Assembly: GCA_945905915.1 (NCBI GenBank)
Contig: CAMDQL010000084.1
Coordinates: 1-6,753, forward strand
DNA from: Flavobacterium psychrophilum
Lineage (GTDB): Bacteria > Bacteroidota > Bacteroidia > Flavobacteriales > Flavobacteriaceae
Length of the DNA stretch: 6,753 bases
Direction of reading: 5' to 3'
The position numbers and the translations under genes are program-made. The notes under the pieces are model-generated. The model made no database searches. It had not been told where the DNA came from and was given only the letters and a program-made list of their open reading frames with translations. Every line of letters starts with the position of its first letter. Within the stretch, counting starts at the first letter, position 1. Of the stretch, positions 1 through 5,761 are shown in pieces.

Positions 1-272
1 ATTTTCTTGAATGTTTCCAACGCTTCCAATACTTTTTCCTTGTCTTGAACCAAAACTAAAGCACGGGTACTTTCGCCCACGGGTTTTTCCATTCGCTGAA
101 TGACATTCATCAAAATGGTCGTTGTTTTTCCACTTTTTTTAGGCGATTGTATAACCGCATCTACTCCACTTTTTATAGTAGAAAAAGTTTCTTGTTGCAT
201 TTCATTTGCCTCGATTAAATTATTTTCAATCAGTGCATTTTGAAGGCTTGTATGTATTTTTTTTAATTGCAT
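1..272 (-). CDS. DEAD/DEAH-box helicase-like protein, N-terminal part (runs off the left edge)
   Basis: Reading from the ATG at 272 to the window edge gives 90 uninterrupted codons, beginning MQLKKIHTSLQNAL; the 3' end lies outside. The fragment looks like the start of a RecA-like helicase domain: a Q-motif-like glutamine pair (Q26-Q27), then a P-loop SPKKSGKT (residues 43-50), then a motif-Ia-like strand ALVLVQDKEK (71-80). Both motifs are atypical. Classical DEAD-box proteins have A-TGSGKT and PTREL at these places, but the GKT core (48-50) is kept. From memory, Flavobacteriaceae have a short conserved protein of this type with a single RecA-like domain; the window cannot show whether the second domain exists. 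The start is chosen because the leader is A-rich (AGAAAAA directly before ATG) and upstream codons fall in the heptamer repeat. It lies 76 bp downstream of the response-regulator stop and may share its transcript. Helicase activity is inferred only. Confidence 0.8.
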   Translation of the reverse strand, partial: MQLKKIHTSLQNALIENNLIEANEMQQETFSTIKSGVDAVIQSPKKSGKTTTILMNVIQRMEKPVGESTRALVLVQDKEKVLEALETFKK

Positions 273-281
273 TTTTTCTAT

Positions 282-344
282 GGTAATTGGTAATGGGCAA
301 TAGGTAATAGGTAACCATATACCCATAACCTTTTACCATTTACC
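282..344. repeat. Inverted heptamer array, nine 7-bp units in a symmetric palindrome
   Basis: The sequence divides without remainder into nine units of 7 bp. On the plus strand, units at 282, 289, 296 and 303 read GGTAATT, GGTAATG, GGCAATA and GGTAATA. The central unit 310-316 is GGTAACC, of the self-complementary form GGTNACC. The next four read on the minus strand from the outer end as GGTAAAT (344-338), GGTAAAA (337-331), GGTTATG (330-324) and GGTATAT (323-317). Folding about position 313 pairs 22 of 31 positions, with longest runs 282-286/340-344 and 288-293/333-338. The array fills most of the 76-bp gap between the response-regulator stop, 4 bp to its right, and the helicase start, 9 bp to its left, so any readthrough RNA would carry it as a hairpin. 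It has no T-run of terminator type on either side. Its role is unknown. Confidence 0.85.
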
Positions 345-348
345 AAAT

Positions 349-1512
349 TTATTTACTTGCGAATAATTTTACGTCTTGTTCTGAAATTTCGGAACTACCT
401 AAAATAATCAAGCGTTCTACTACATTTCTTAATTCACGAATATTTCCGGTCCAATCGTATTCTTGTAATAATTTGATGGCCGATTTCGAGAAGTTTTTTA
501 TTGAATTTCCTTGTTCCAAAGCAATTTTTGAGGCAAAATGTTCAATTAATGCGGGTATATCTTCCCTTCTATCATTTAAAGCAGGAACTTTGATTAATAT
601 TACTGCTAATCGATGATATAAATCTTCACGAAATCTTCCTTCTTCAATTTCCTTTTTTAAATCTTTATTGGTTGCCGCAACCACACGAACATTCACTTTA
701 ATGTCTTTATCTGCTCCTACTCTTTGAATTAAATTTTCTTGTAAAGCTCGTAAAACTTTGGCTTGCGCCGATAAACTCATATCGCCAATTTCATCCAGAA
801 AAATGGTTCCGCCATCAGCTGCTTCAAATTTTCCTGCTCTGTCTTTAACCGCCGAAGTAAAAGCGCCCTTTACGTGACCAAATAATTCGCTTTCTATCAA
901 TTCAGAAGGTATTGCCGCACAATTCACCTCGATAATTGGTGCCATTGAACGCTCACTTTTTTCATGTAATTGGTGTGCTACCAGTTCTTTTCCGGTTCCA
1001 TTTGGACCAGTAATTAATACACGAGCATCTGTAGGAGCAACTTTATCAATCATTGTTTTGATATGATTAATCGCTTCACTATCACCTATCATTTCGTAGT
1101 TTTTAGAAACTTTCTTTTTCAAGATTTTGTTTTCTACTACTAATTGTTTTTTATCTAATGCATTTCGAACCGTATTTAATAATCGATTCAAATCGGGTGG
1201 TTTAGATATGTAATCAAAAGCGCCTAAACGCATTGTATTTATTGCCGTTTCTAAATCCCCGTGCCCAGAAATCATCACCATTGGAATTTCGGGTTTTATT
1301 TTTTTAACCGCTTCTAACACCTCAACACCGTCCATTTTTGGCATTTTGATATCGCAAAGTATTAGATCATACTCTTCATTTTTGACTTTTTCTAAGCCTT
1401 GTAAACCATCTTCTGCTTCTTCAACTTTGTACGATTCATTTTCTTCGGAAAGTATTTTTGTCAATACTCTTCGAATAGCAGCTTCGTCTTCTATGATTAG
1501 AATTTTACTCAT
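349..1512 (-). CDS. Sigma-54-dependent response regulator, NtrC type, lacking the DNA-binding domain
   Basis: This 387-residue protein has a receiver domain (about 1-120) with the acidic pair E8-D9, phosphoacceptor D54 in CDIKMPKMDG, S82 and K104. A short helical linker (about 121-138) leads to a sigma-54-interacting AAA+ domain (about 140-370). That domain has Walker A GPNGTGKE (169-176), the sigma-54 contact loop as GAFTSA (216-221), Walker B IFLDE (D240, E241), arginine-finger segment FREDLYHR (R295, R301) and sensor II WTGNIREL (354-361). The protein ends at residue 387, directly after the AAA+ domain; NtrC relatives usually reach about 450-470 residues and finish with a Fis-type helix-turn-helix. 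Loss of that domain is known in Helicobacter FlgR and chlamydial CtcC/AtoC. Phosphorylation should control ATP-driven opening of sigma-54 promoters, probably without specific enhancer binding. The partner kinase is not in the window. The gene follows the ABC permease by 48 bp and could be cotranscribed. The fifth GAFTGA residue is S instead of G. Confidence 0.95.
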   Translation of the reverse strand: MSKILIIEDEAAIRRVLTKILSEENESYKVEEAEDGLQGLEKVKNEEYDLILCDIKMPKMDGVEVLEAVKKIKPEIPMVMISGHGDLETAINTMRLGAFDYISKPPDLNRLLNTVRNALDKKQLVVENKILKKKVSKNYEMIGDSEAINHIKTMIDKVAPTDARVLITGPNGTGKELVAHQLHEKSERSMAPIIEVNCAAIPSELIESELFGHVKGAFTSAVKDRAGKFEAADGGTIFLDEIGDMSLSAQAKVLRALQENLIQRVGADKDIKVNVRVVAATNKDLKKEIEEGRFREDLYHRLAVILIKVPALNDRREDIPALIEHFASKIALEQGNSIKNFSKSAIKLLQEYDWTGNIRELRNVVERLIILGSSEISEQDVKLFASK

Positions 1513-1560
1513 TTTTTATGGTAATGGATTAAAGGCTAAATATTTGCAACCAAACACTTT

Positions 1561-2871
1561 TTAATATTTCAACCATTTATATAATTCTTTCCAAGTAGGT
1601 TTTTTGCCGTACATTAAAATACCAACTCGGTAGATTTTTGCCGCAAACCAGACTACAAAGATAAACGTTCCAAACAATAAAACGATAGAAAGTACTAATT
1701 GCCACCAAGGCACCCCAAACGGAATACGCATCAACATGACAATGGGTGAAGTAAACGGAATAATTGAAAATACTGTTGCAACGGTTCCATGCGGATCATT
1801 GATTACCGTAAAGAAACCTATGTAAACTCCTAAAATTAAGGGCATAATGATAGGCAATAAAAATTGTTGAGAATCGGTTTCTGAATCCACAGCAGCGCCA
1901 ATAGCAGCATATAATGAACTGTATAAAAAATAACCTCCAATAAAATAGATAATAAACGCTATAATTAAAGTGGTTAATGGAAGATTTGATATCTCATTAA
2001 TATACATTTGTAACTTAGCCATTTTATCAACGTTAGCAGCTGCTGCATCCATCATTTCAGGAGAAACTGTTGAAGAAGCTCCCATTTGTAAACCAAGGAA
2101 AGAAGATGCTATAAAAAACAACAAAGTTCCCACGATGGCCCAAATAAGAAATTGTAAAATACCCGCTAAAGAGTTTCCAATAATTTTTCCCATCATTAAT
2201 TGATAAGGTTTTACTGAGGAAATGATAATTTCAATAATTCTTGATGTTTTTTCTTCAATAACACTTCGCATTACAAAATTGCCATAAATTACGATAAACA
2301 TCATGATTAAATATCCGAATAAGCCCCCAATAACTACTTTGATTTCGTTCAATCCTTTCAAGCTTTCTTCTCCAGAAAATTTTGAAAGTTTTAAGGAAGA
2401 ATCTGCTTTAGCTTTATCAATTTTTTCAGCATCGAAACCCAATACTTTTAAATTTTCTTGTGTGATAACCGAATCTATGACTTCCTCAACATCAGAAATA
2501 AAATCCAAACTCGGACTATCTTCAGAGATGTACTCTACTTTTTCTTTTAAATCTTGAACTGCTGCTACTTTTGGAACAAAAATAAGTCCTTCATAGCTAT
2601 TGCTAGCAGTATCTTTTGCAGTTTTAAAAGGCATAGCCGATAAATCTGTATAGTGCATTAGTTTGTCGTTCTTAAACTCTTTTTTTAGCAAACCGGCTTC
2701 ATCATGAATAGCAATTTGTGTTACCGAATCTTTATTCATGGTTGATAAATATCCGACTAAAACTGCCATTCCAACAAATAAAAGCGGACTTAAAAAGGTC
2801 ATTACGATAAACGATTTATTGCGAACTTTTGCAATAAATTCTCTCTTTATAATTAAGGATATGATGCTCAT
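1561..2871 (-). CDS. ABC-2 exporter permease, NatB/YhaP-like
   Basis: This 436-residue integral membrane protein is laid out like ABC-2 permeases of the NatB group. It has one N-terminal membrane helix (about 20-43), a large extracytoplasmic domain (about 45-177), then a block of hydrophobic helices near 179-200, 231-259, 299-326, 337-356, 364-383 and 388-412. The family hallmark IEEKTSRIIEIIISSVKP spans 205-222, on the cytoplasmic side after the second helix; it is thought to couple to the ATPase. A polar, alanine-rich stretch (about 264-296) forms a second loop between helices. The ATPase gene ends 2 bp before this start, so the two are almost certainly translated from one mRNA. Characterised relatives export sodium or other small cations or toxic compounds, but the substrate cannot be read from sequence. 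The start at MSIISLIIKREF is chosen because these proteins normally begin with a short amphipathic segment before the first helix. Confidence 0.92.
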   Translation of the reverse strand: MSIISLIIKREFIAKVRNKSFIVMTFLSPLLFVGMAVLVGYLSTMNKDSVTQIAIHDEAGLLKKEFKNDKLMHYTDLSAMPFKTAKDTASNSYEGLIFVPKVAAVQDLKEKVEYISEDSPSLDFISDVEEVIDSVITQENLKVLGFDAEKIDKAKADSSLKLSKFSGEESLKGLNEIKVVIGGLFGYLIMMFIVIYGNFVMRSVIEEKTSRIIEIIISSVKPYQLMMGKIIGNSLAGILQFLIWAIVGTLLFFIASSFLGLQMGASSTVSPEMMDAAAANVDKMAKLQMYINEISNLPLTTLIIAFIIYFIGGYFLYSSLYAAIGAAVDSETDSQQFLLPIIMPLILGVYIGFFTVINDPHGTVATVFSIIPFTSPIVMLMRIPFGVPWWQLVLSIVLLFGTFIFVVWFAAKIYRVGILMYGKKPTWKELYKWLKY

Positions 2872-2873
2872 AA

Positions 2874-3794
2874 TTATTTACTTACAGTTTGAATGAATAT
2901 ATCGTTAACACTCGGTATTTTTTCCACAAAATGGGTAACTTGCCCAAAGTTTGTTAATATAGAAAGTAGCTCATTTGAAGTATGTTCGCCTAAAGCTACT
3001 TCTAATTTTAAATCATCATTTAATGATTTAAAATTGGTTTGATCAATCTTGAATTTTTGAGTTAATTTAACCATTAATCCTTCAACATCATTTGTTAAAA
3101 TTCCAACTTGAAAGGTATTTGATCTAAATTGACGCTTTACATCTTCAAGCTTGCCTTCGATTAATTTATTAGATTTGTGAATCAACGCAATATAATCGCA
3201 CATCTCTTCTACCGATTCCATACGGTGCGTTGAAAAAATTATTGAAGTACCTTTTTTGTTTAATTCGATAATTTCGTCTTTAATTAAATTGGCATTCACT
3301 GGGTCAAAACCAGAAAAAGGTTCGTCTAAAATCAATAATTTTGGTTGATGCAAAACCGTTACAATAAACTGAATTTTTTGAGCCATTCCTTTAGAAAGTT
3401 CTTGAATTTTTTTATCCCACCAACTTTCAATTTCAAATTTTTCAAACCAATATTTGAGTTGCTTTTTTGCTTCAGAAAGTGGCATCCCTTTCAATTGAGC
3501 AAGATACAAACACTGTTCCCCTACCTTCATGGTTTTATACAAACCGCGTTCTTCAGGCATATATCCTATGTATTGAACATGTTCTGGTTTTAAAAGTTCA
3601 CCATCTAAAAGTACCGTGCCGCTATCGGGCATTGTTATTTGATTAATGATTCGAATTAATGAAGTTTTTCCAGCTCCATTTGGTCCTAAAAGTCCATAAA
3701 TACTGCCCGTAGGAACTTGCAATGAAACTTTATTTAATGCTGTATAATCGCCATACTGTTTGACTACATTTTGTACTTCGAGAATATTGCCCAT
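2874..3794 (-). CDS. ABC-2 exporter ATP-binding protein, NatA/YhaQ-like
   Basis: This 306-residue cytoplasmic ATPase is the partner of the permease immediately downstream. A nucleotide-binding domain (about 4-215) has Walker A GPNGAGKT (37-44), signature LSKGMAQK (133-140), Walker B LLILDEP (153-159, D157 and E158), D-loop SGFDP (161-165) and switch histidine H190. The Q-loop position reads YMPEERGLY (78-86, P80 E81 E82), an acidic residue where most ABC proteins have glutamine; I recall this as typical of the NatA/YhaQ branch. The signature has lysine and methionine in place of the usual second glycine and glutamine pattern. The last 90 residues form a C-terminal accessory domain of the kind found on drug and sodium exporters of this group. 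It should hydrolyse ATP as a dimer to drive export. A 153-bp gap separates it from dnaJ and contains the dnaJ terminator, so it probably has its own promoter, but I find no TAnnTTTG element between terminator and start. Confidence 0.94.
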   Translation of the reverse strand: MGNILEVQNVVKQYGDYTALNKVSLQVPTGSIYGLLGPNGAGKTSLIRIINQITMPDSGTVLLDGELLKPEHVQYIGYMPEERGLYKTMKVGEQCLYLAQLKGMPLSEAKKQLKYWFEKFEIESWWDKKIQELSKGMAQKIQFIVTVLHQPKLLILDEPFSGFDPVNANLIKDEIIELNKKGTSIIFSTHRMESVEEMCDYIALIHKSNKLIEGKLEDVKRQFRSNTFQVGILTNDVEGLMVKLTQKFKIDQTNFKSLNDDLKLEVALGEHTSNELLSILTNFGQVTHFVEKIPSVNDIFIQTVSK

Positions 3795-3846
3795 AGAATA
3801 GTAATTTTTATTATTTAATTAGTAGATATATCTTATACATTGTTAC

Positions 3847-3878
3847 AAAAAACCCACCCTTTATTACTAAAGAATGGG
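3847..3878 (-). terminator. Rho-independent terminator of the grpE-dnaJ operon
   Basis: On the minus strand, CCCATTCTTT (3878-3869), a 6-nt loop (3868-3863) and AAAGGGTGGG (3862-3853) form a 10-bp stem including two G-U pairs. Six T residues (3852-3847) follow immediately. The arrangement is directional: read on the plus strand the stem is followed by AAATT, not a T-run. It lies 69 bp beyond the dnaJ stop and 52 bp before the ABC ATPase start, so it should separate the chaperone operon from the transporter operon. Confidence 0.88.
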
Positions 3879-3947
3879 GAAATTGTCATGAAAAAGAATA
3901 ACTCATTATATAAGAGATTGATTTTCAAATTTATATATTTTTTTCCA

Positions 3948-5066
3948 CTATGAGAACATGTCTTTCACTTTTTCAAAAAATGATTTATCTGATTTTTCAG
4001 GTTTTGGAATAAAATTTTCATCGGTAAGCATTCTTTCAAAAAATTGTTTTTGTTCGGTATTTAATTTTTTGGGTGTCCAAACATTAACATGAACCAACAA
4101 ATCACCGTTTCCGTATGAATTTAAACTCGGAATTCCTTTTCCTTTCAAACGTAAAATTTTACCTGATTGAATGCCATCTTCTAATTTAATTCGCACTTTT
4201 CCAGAAACCGTATCAATTTCTTTAGAAACGCCTAATGCTGCTTCCGCTACACTTATATATAAATCATAATGCAAATTTTCGCCTTCACGTTTTAAGAATT
4301 CGTGTTCGATTTCTTCAATAGCTACGATTAAATCCCCAGGAATACTGTTACTTCCAGGAGCTTCGTTTCCTTTGTTAGCCACTTTTAATTGCATTCCGTC
4401 TACAACACCGGCGGGAATTTTAATTGCAACTGTATCGTCTTCTAACAACATTCCTTGTGCATCTGCACCGGCAGGTTTTTGATCTAAAATTTGCCCCGAA
4501 CCACTACAAATATGACAAGTGGTGGCCGTTTGCATTCTACCTAAAATGGTATTTGCAATTTTCATTATTTGACCCGATCCATTACAAGTAGGACAGGTTC
4601 TATAAGTTACGCCTTTAGCTTGAATTTTTCGTTTTACTTTAACTTTCTTTTCAACCCCATTTGCAATTTCTTCCAAAGTTAATTTTACTTTGATACGAAG
4701 ATTACTTCCTTTTACTCTACGCTGACCACCGCCACCGCCAAAGCCTGAAAAACCTCCACCACCAAAAGCACCGCCAAAAATATCACCAAATTGACTGAAA
4801 ATATCATCCATATTCATGTGACTACCACCGCTAAAACCACCACCATCAAAAGCTTGATGACCATATTGATCATATTTTGCCTTTTTATTAGGATCGCTCA
4901 ATACTTCGTAAGCTTCAGCTGCTTCTTTAAATTTTTCTTCAGCTTCTTTATTTCCAGGGTTTTTATCGGGATGAAATTCTATTGCCTTTTTTCGATAGGC
5001 TTTCTTTATTTCTTCAGCAGAAGCATTCTTTGAAATGCCTAATATTTCGTAAAATTCTTTTTTCAT
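3948..5066 (-). CDS. dnaJ: Chaperone protein DnaJ (Hsp40), single zinc centre variant
   Basis: This 372-residue cochaperone delivers unfolded proteins to DnaK and stimulates its ATPase. The J domain covers about 4-68 with HPD at 32-34. A glycine/phenylalanine-rich linker follows (about 74-115). The central cysteine region has only two repeats, CPTCNGSG (158-165) and CHICSGSG (184-191), where classical DnaJ has four CxxCxGxG units. The segments where units one and four would sit are GVTYR (152-156) and [10 protein letters not shown] (195-204), with no cysteine. The two retained units match the inner pair, which forms zinc centre II in E. coli DnaJ. Two beta-rich substrate-binding domains and the C-terminal dimerisation region follow; [13 protein letters not shown] (217-229) and [15 protein letters not shown] (265-279) are recognisable family segments. 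It follows grpE by 51 bp and precedes a strong terminator. I believe the reduced cysteine region is common in Flavobacteriaceae, so the gene is probably intact and functional. Confidence 0.97.
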   Translation of the reverse strand: MKKEFYEILGISKNASAEEIKKAYRKKAIEFHPDKNPGNKEAEEKFKEAAEAYEVLSDPNKKAKYDQYGHQAFDGGGFSGGSHMNMDDIFSQFGDIFGGAFGGGGFSGFGGGGGQRRVKGSNLRIKVKLTLEEIANGVEKKVKVKRKIQAKGVTYRTCPTCNGSGQIMKIANTILGRMQTATTCHICSGSGQILDQKPAGADAQGMLLEDDTVAIKIPAGVVDGMQLKVANKGNEAPGSNSIPGDLIVAIEEIEHEFLKREGENLHYDLYISVAEAALGVSKEIDTVSGKVRIKLEDGIQSGKILRLKGKGIPSLNSYGNGDLLVHVNVWTPKKLNTEQKQFFERMLTDENFIPKPEKSDKSFFEKVKDMFS

Positions 5067-5088
5067 TTTAAAATTTAAAAATAATTAA

Positions 5089-5106
5089 AACGCAAACCAT
5101 CGCGTT
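5089..5106 (-). other. Small hairpin between grpE and dnaJ
   Basis: On the minus strand AACGC (5106-5102) and GCGTT (5093-5089) can form a 5-bp stem around an 8-nt loop, followed by a T-rich stretch (TTTTAATTATTTTT, starting within the stem's 3' arm). It sits in the 51-bp gap between grpE and dnaJ. The stem is short and the T-run is interrupted, so at most it would be a weak attenuator or RNA processing site. Chance occurrence is quite possible. Confidence 0.3.
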
Positions 5107-5117
5107 GGAACAGTAAA

Positions 5118-5681
5118 TTATTGACCAATTACAACTTTTGGAAAACGAATGATTTTGTCTCCCAATTTATATCCTTTTTCAATTACGTCAACAATTTTTC
5201 CTTTTAATTTATCATTTGGAGCAGGTATTTGTGTAATTGCCTCAGCAAAATCTGCATCAAAAACATCGCCTGCTTTCACTTCAACTTCTTCTAATCCTTT
5301 TGATACTAGAGTCGTTCTAAGTTTGTCATGAATCAATTGAACACCTGTAACCAAAGCTTCGTCATCCGATTTAGAAACCTGTGCCCACGCTCTATCAAAA
5401 TCATCTAAGACGGGAAGCATCGCTTGTAATACTTCTTGATTTGCAGTTTTAAATAAATCGATACGTTCTTTTGAAGTTCGTCTTTTGTAATTTTCAAATT
5501 CGGCAAAAAGACGTAAAAACTTATCCTTCTCACTGGTTAAATCTTCTTGTAATTGCTCTTCTACTGATAATTCTGGCGTTGGAATTTCTTGATTTTCTGA
5601 AACATTTTCTTCAGTTATGTGATCCTTTTCGATGTTTTCAGTATTCTCTTGACTCATATTTTTGAATATTTTTTTAAACAT
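5118..5681 (-). CDS. grpE: Nucleotide exchange factor GrpE
   Basis: This 187-residue cytoplasmic protein releases ADP from DnaK and works with DnaJ, encoded next. An acidic, low-complexity N-terminal tail (about 10-45, rich in E, N and T) leads into a long dimerising helix (about 40-85) with the conserved segment FLRLFAEFENYKRRTSKER (55-73). A helical portion with LPVLDDFDRA (89-98) follows, then the compact beta domain that contacts DnaK, ending with the family tail GYKLGDKIIRFPKVVIGQ (170-187). Length is normal for the family. The start at 5681 gives MFKKIFKNMSQ; an alternative start at the internal methionine nine (5657) cannot be excluded, as the first eight residues are not conserved in the family as I know it. 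The start at 5681 lies closest to the promoter elements upstream. Grouping with dnaJ is the usual bacteroidete arrangement; dnaK lies elsewhere. Confidence 0.97.
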   Translation of the reverse strand: MFKKIFKNMSQENTENIEKDHITEENVSENQEIPTPELSVEEQLQEDLTSEKDKFLRLFAEFENYKRRTSKERIDLFKTANQEVLQAMLPVLDDFDRAWAQVSKSDDEALVTGVQLIHDKLRTTLVSKGLEEVEVKAGDVFDADFAEAITQIPAPNDKLKGKIVDVIEKGYKLGDKIIRFPKVVIGQ

Positions 5682-5701
5682 TTTACTTTAGTAAATGGAA
5701 A

Positions 5702-5718
5702 TGCAAATGTATTGCCAA
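5702..5718 (-). promoter_or_regulatory. Sigma-54 (-24/-12)-like element ahead of grpE
   Basis: The minus strand reads TTGGCAATACATTTGCA. This fits the sigma-54 consensus TTGGCAC-N5-TTGCA except for A in place of C in the -24 box, and GG and GC are separated by the required 12 positions. It would place a transcription start near 5691 with a leader of about 10 nt to the grpE ATG. It overlaps the TACATTTG element of the ordinary promoter, so the two would be mutually exclusive or the match is partly coincidental. The window encodes a sigma-54 activator, which makes the match worth noting. Confidence 0.4.
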
Positions 5719-5736
5719 ATGTTTAAAAATGTCAAA
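5704..5736 (-). promoter_or_regulatory. Primary-sigma promoter of grpE-dnaJ
   Basis: On the minus strand TTTG (5736-5733) is followed after 21 bp by TACATTTG (5711-5704). This agrees fully with the Bacteroidota primary-sigma pattern of TTG, 17-23 bp, TAnnTTTG. Transcription should start near 5700, giving a leader of about 20 nt before the ATG at 5681. It lies in the 80-bp gap after the epimerase gene, and no classical terminator is seen between them, so readthrough from the epimerase gene remains possible. Confidence 0.65.
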
Positions 5737-5761
5737 TTGTCAGTGAAAAATATTGAATAAT

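Noticed and set aside
282..344. Reading the heptamer array as an intrinsic terminator of the response-regulator gene
   Set aside because: The palindrome is long, but its stem is interrupted by mismatches and no T-run follows on the minus strand; AGAAAAA leads straight into the helicase start.
282..344. CRISPR-like repeat array
   Set aside because: Units are 7 bp, contiguous without spacers, and invert at the centre; no cas genes are present.
1520..1551. A second inverted heptamer array before the response regulator
   Set aside because: Only the first unit (GGTAATG, 1520-1526) is good. The following units diverge, and outer pairing fails after three bases, so only a single shared unit is claimed.
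1346..1564. Plus-strand open frame of 72 codons opposite the response regulator
   Set aside because: It lies almost wholly antisense to the conserved receiver-domain codons, has serine-rich low-complexity content, no recognisable domain and no promoter. The other plus-strand frames, such as 3345-3593 and 4791-5033, are rejected for the same reason.
3795..3846. Promoter for the ABC ATPase gene
   Set aside because: TATATCTA (minus strand, about 3830-3823) has two mismatches to TAnnTTTG, and its distance from the TTG at the terminator T-run is only about 15 bp, so no element is annotated although a promoter is expected here.
5118..5681. grpE start at the internal methionine nine (5657)
   Set aside because: Possible, but the upstream ATG at 5681 sits at a normal distance from the promoter and adds only eight residues; it is kept as the start with the alternative noted.
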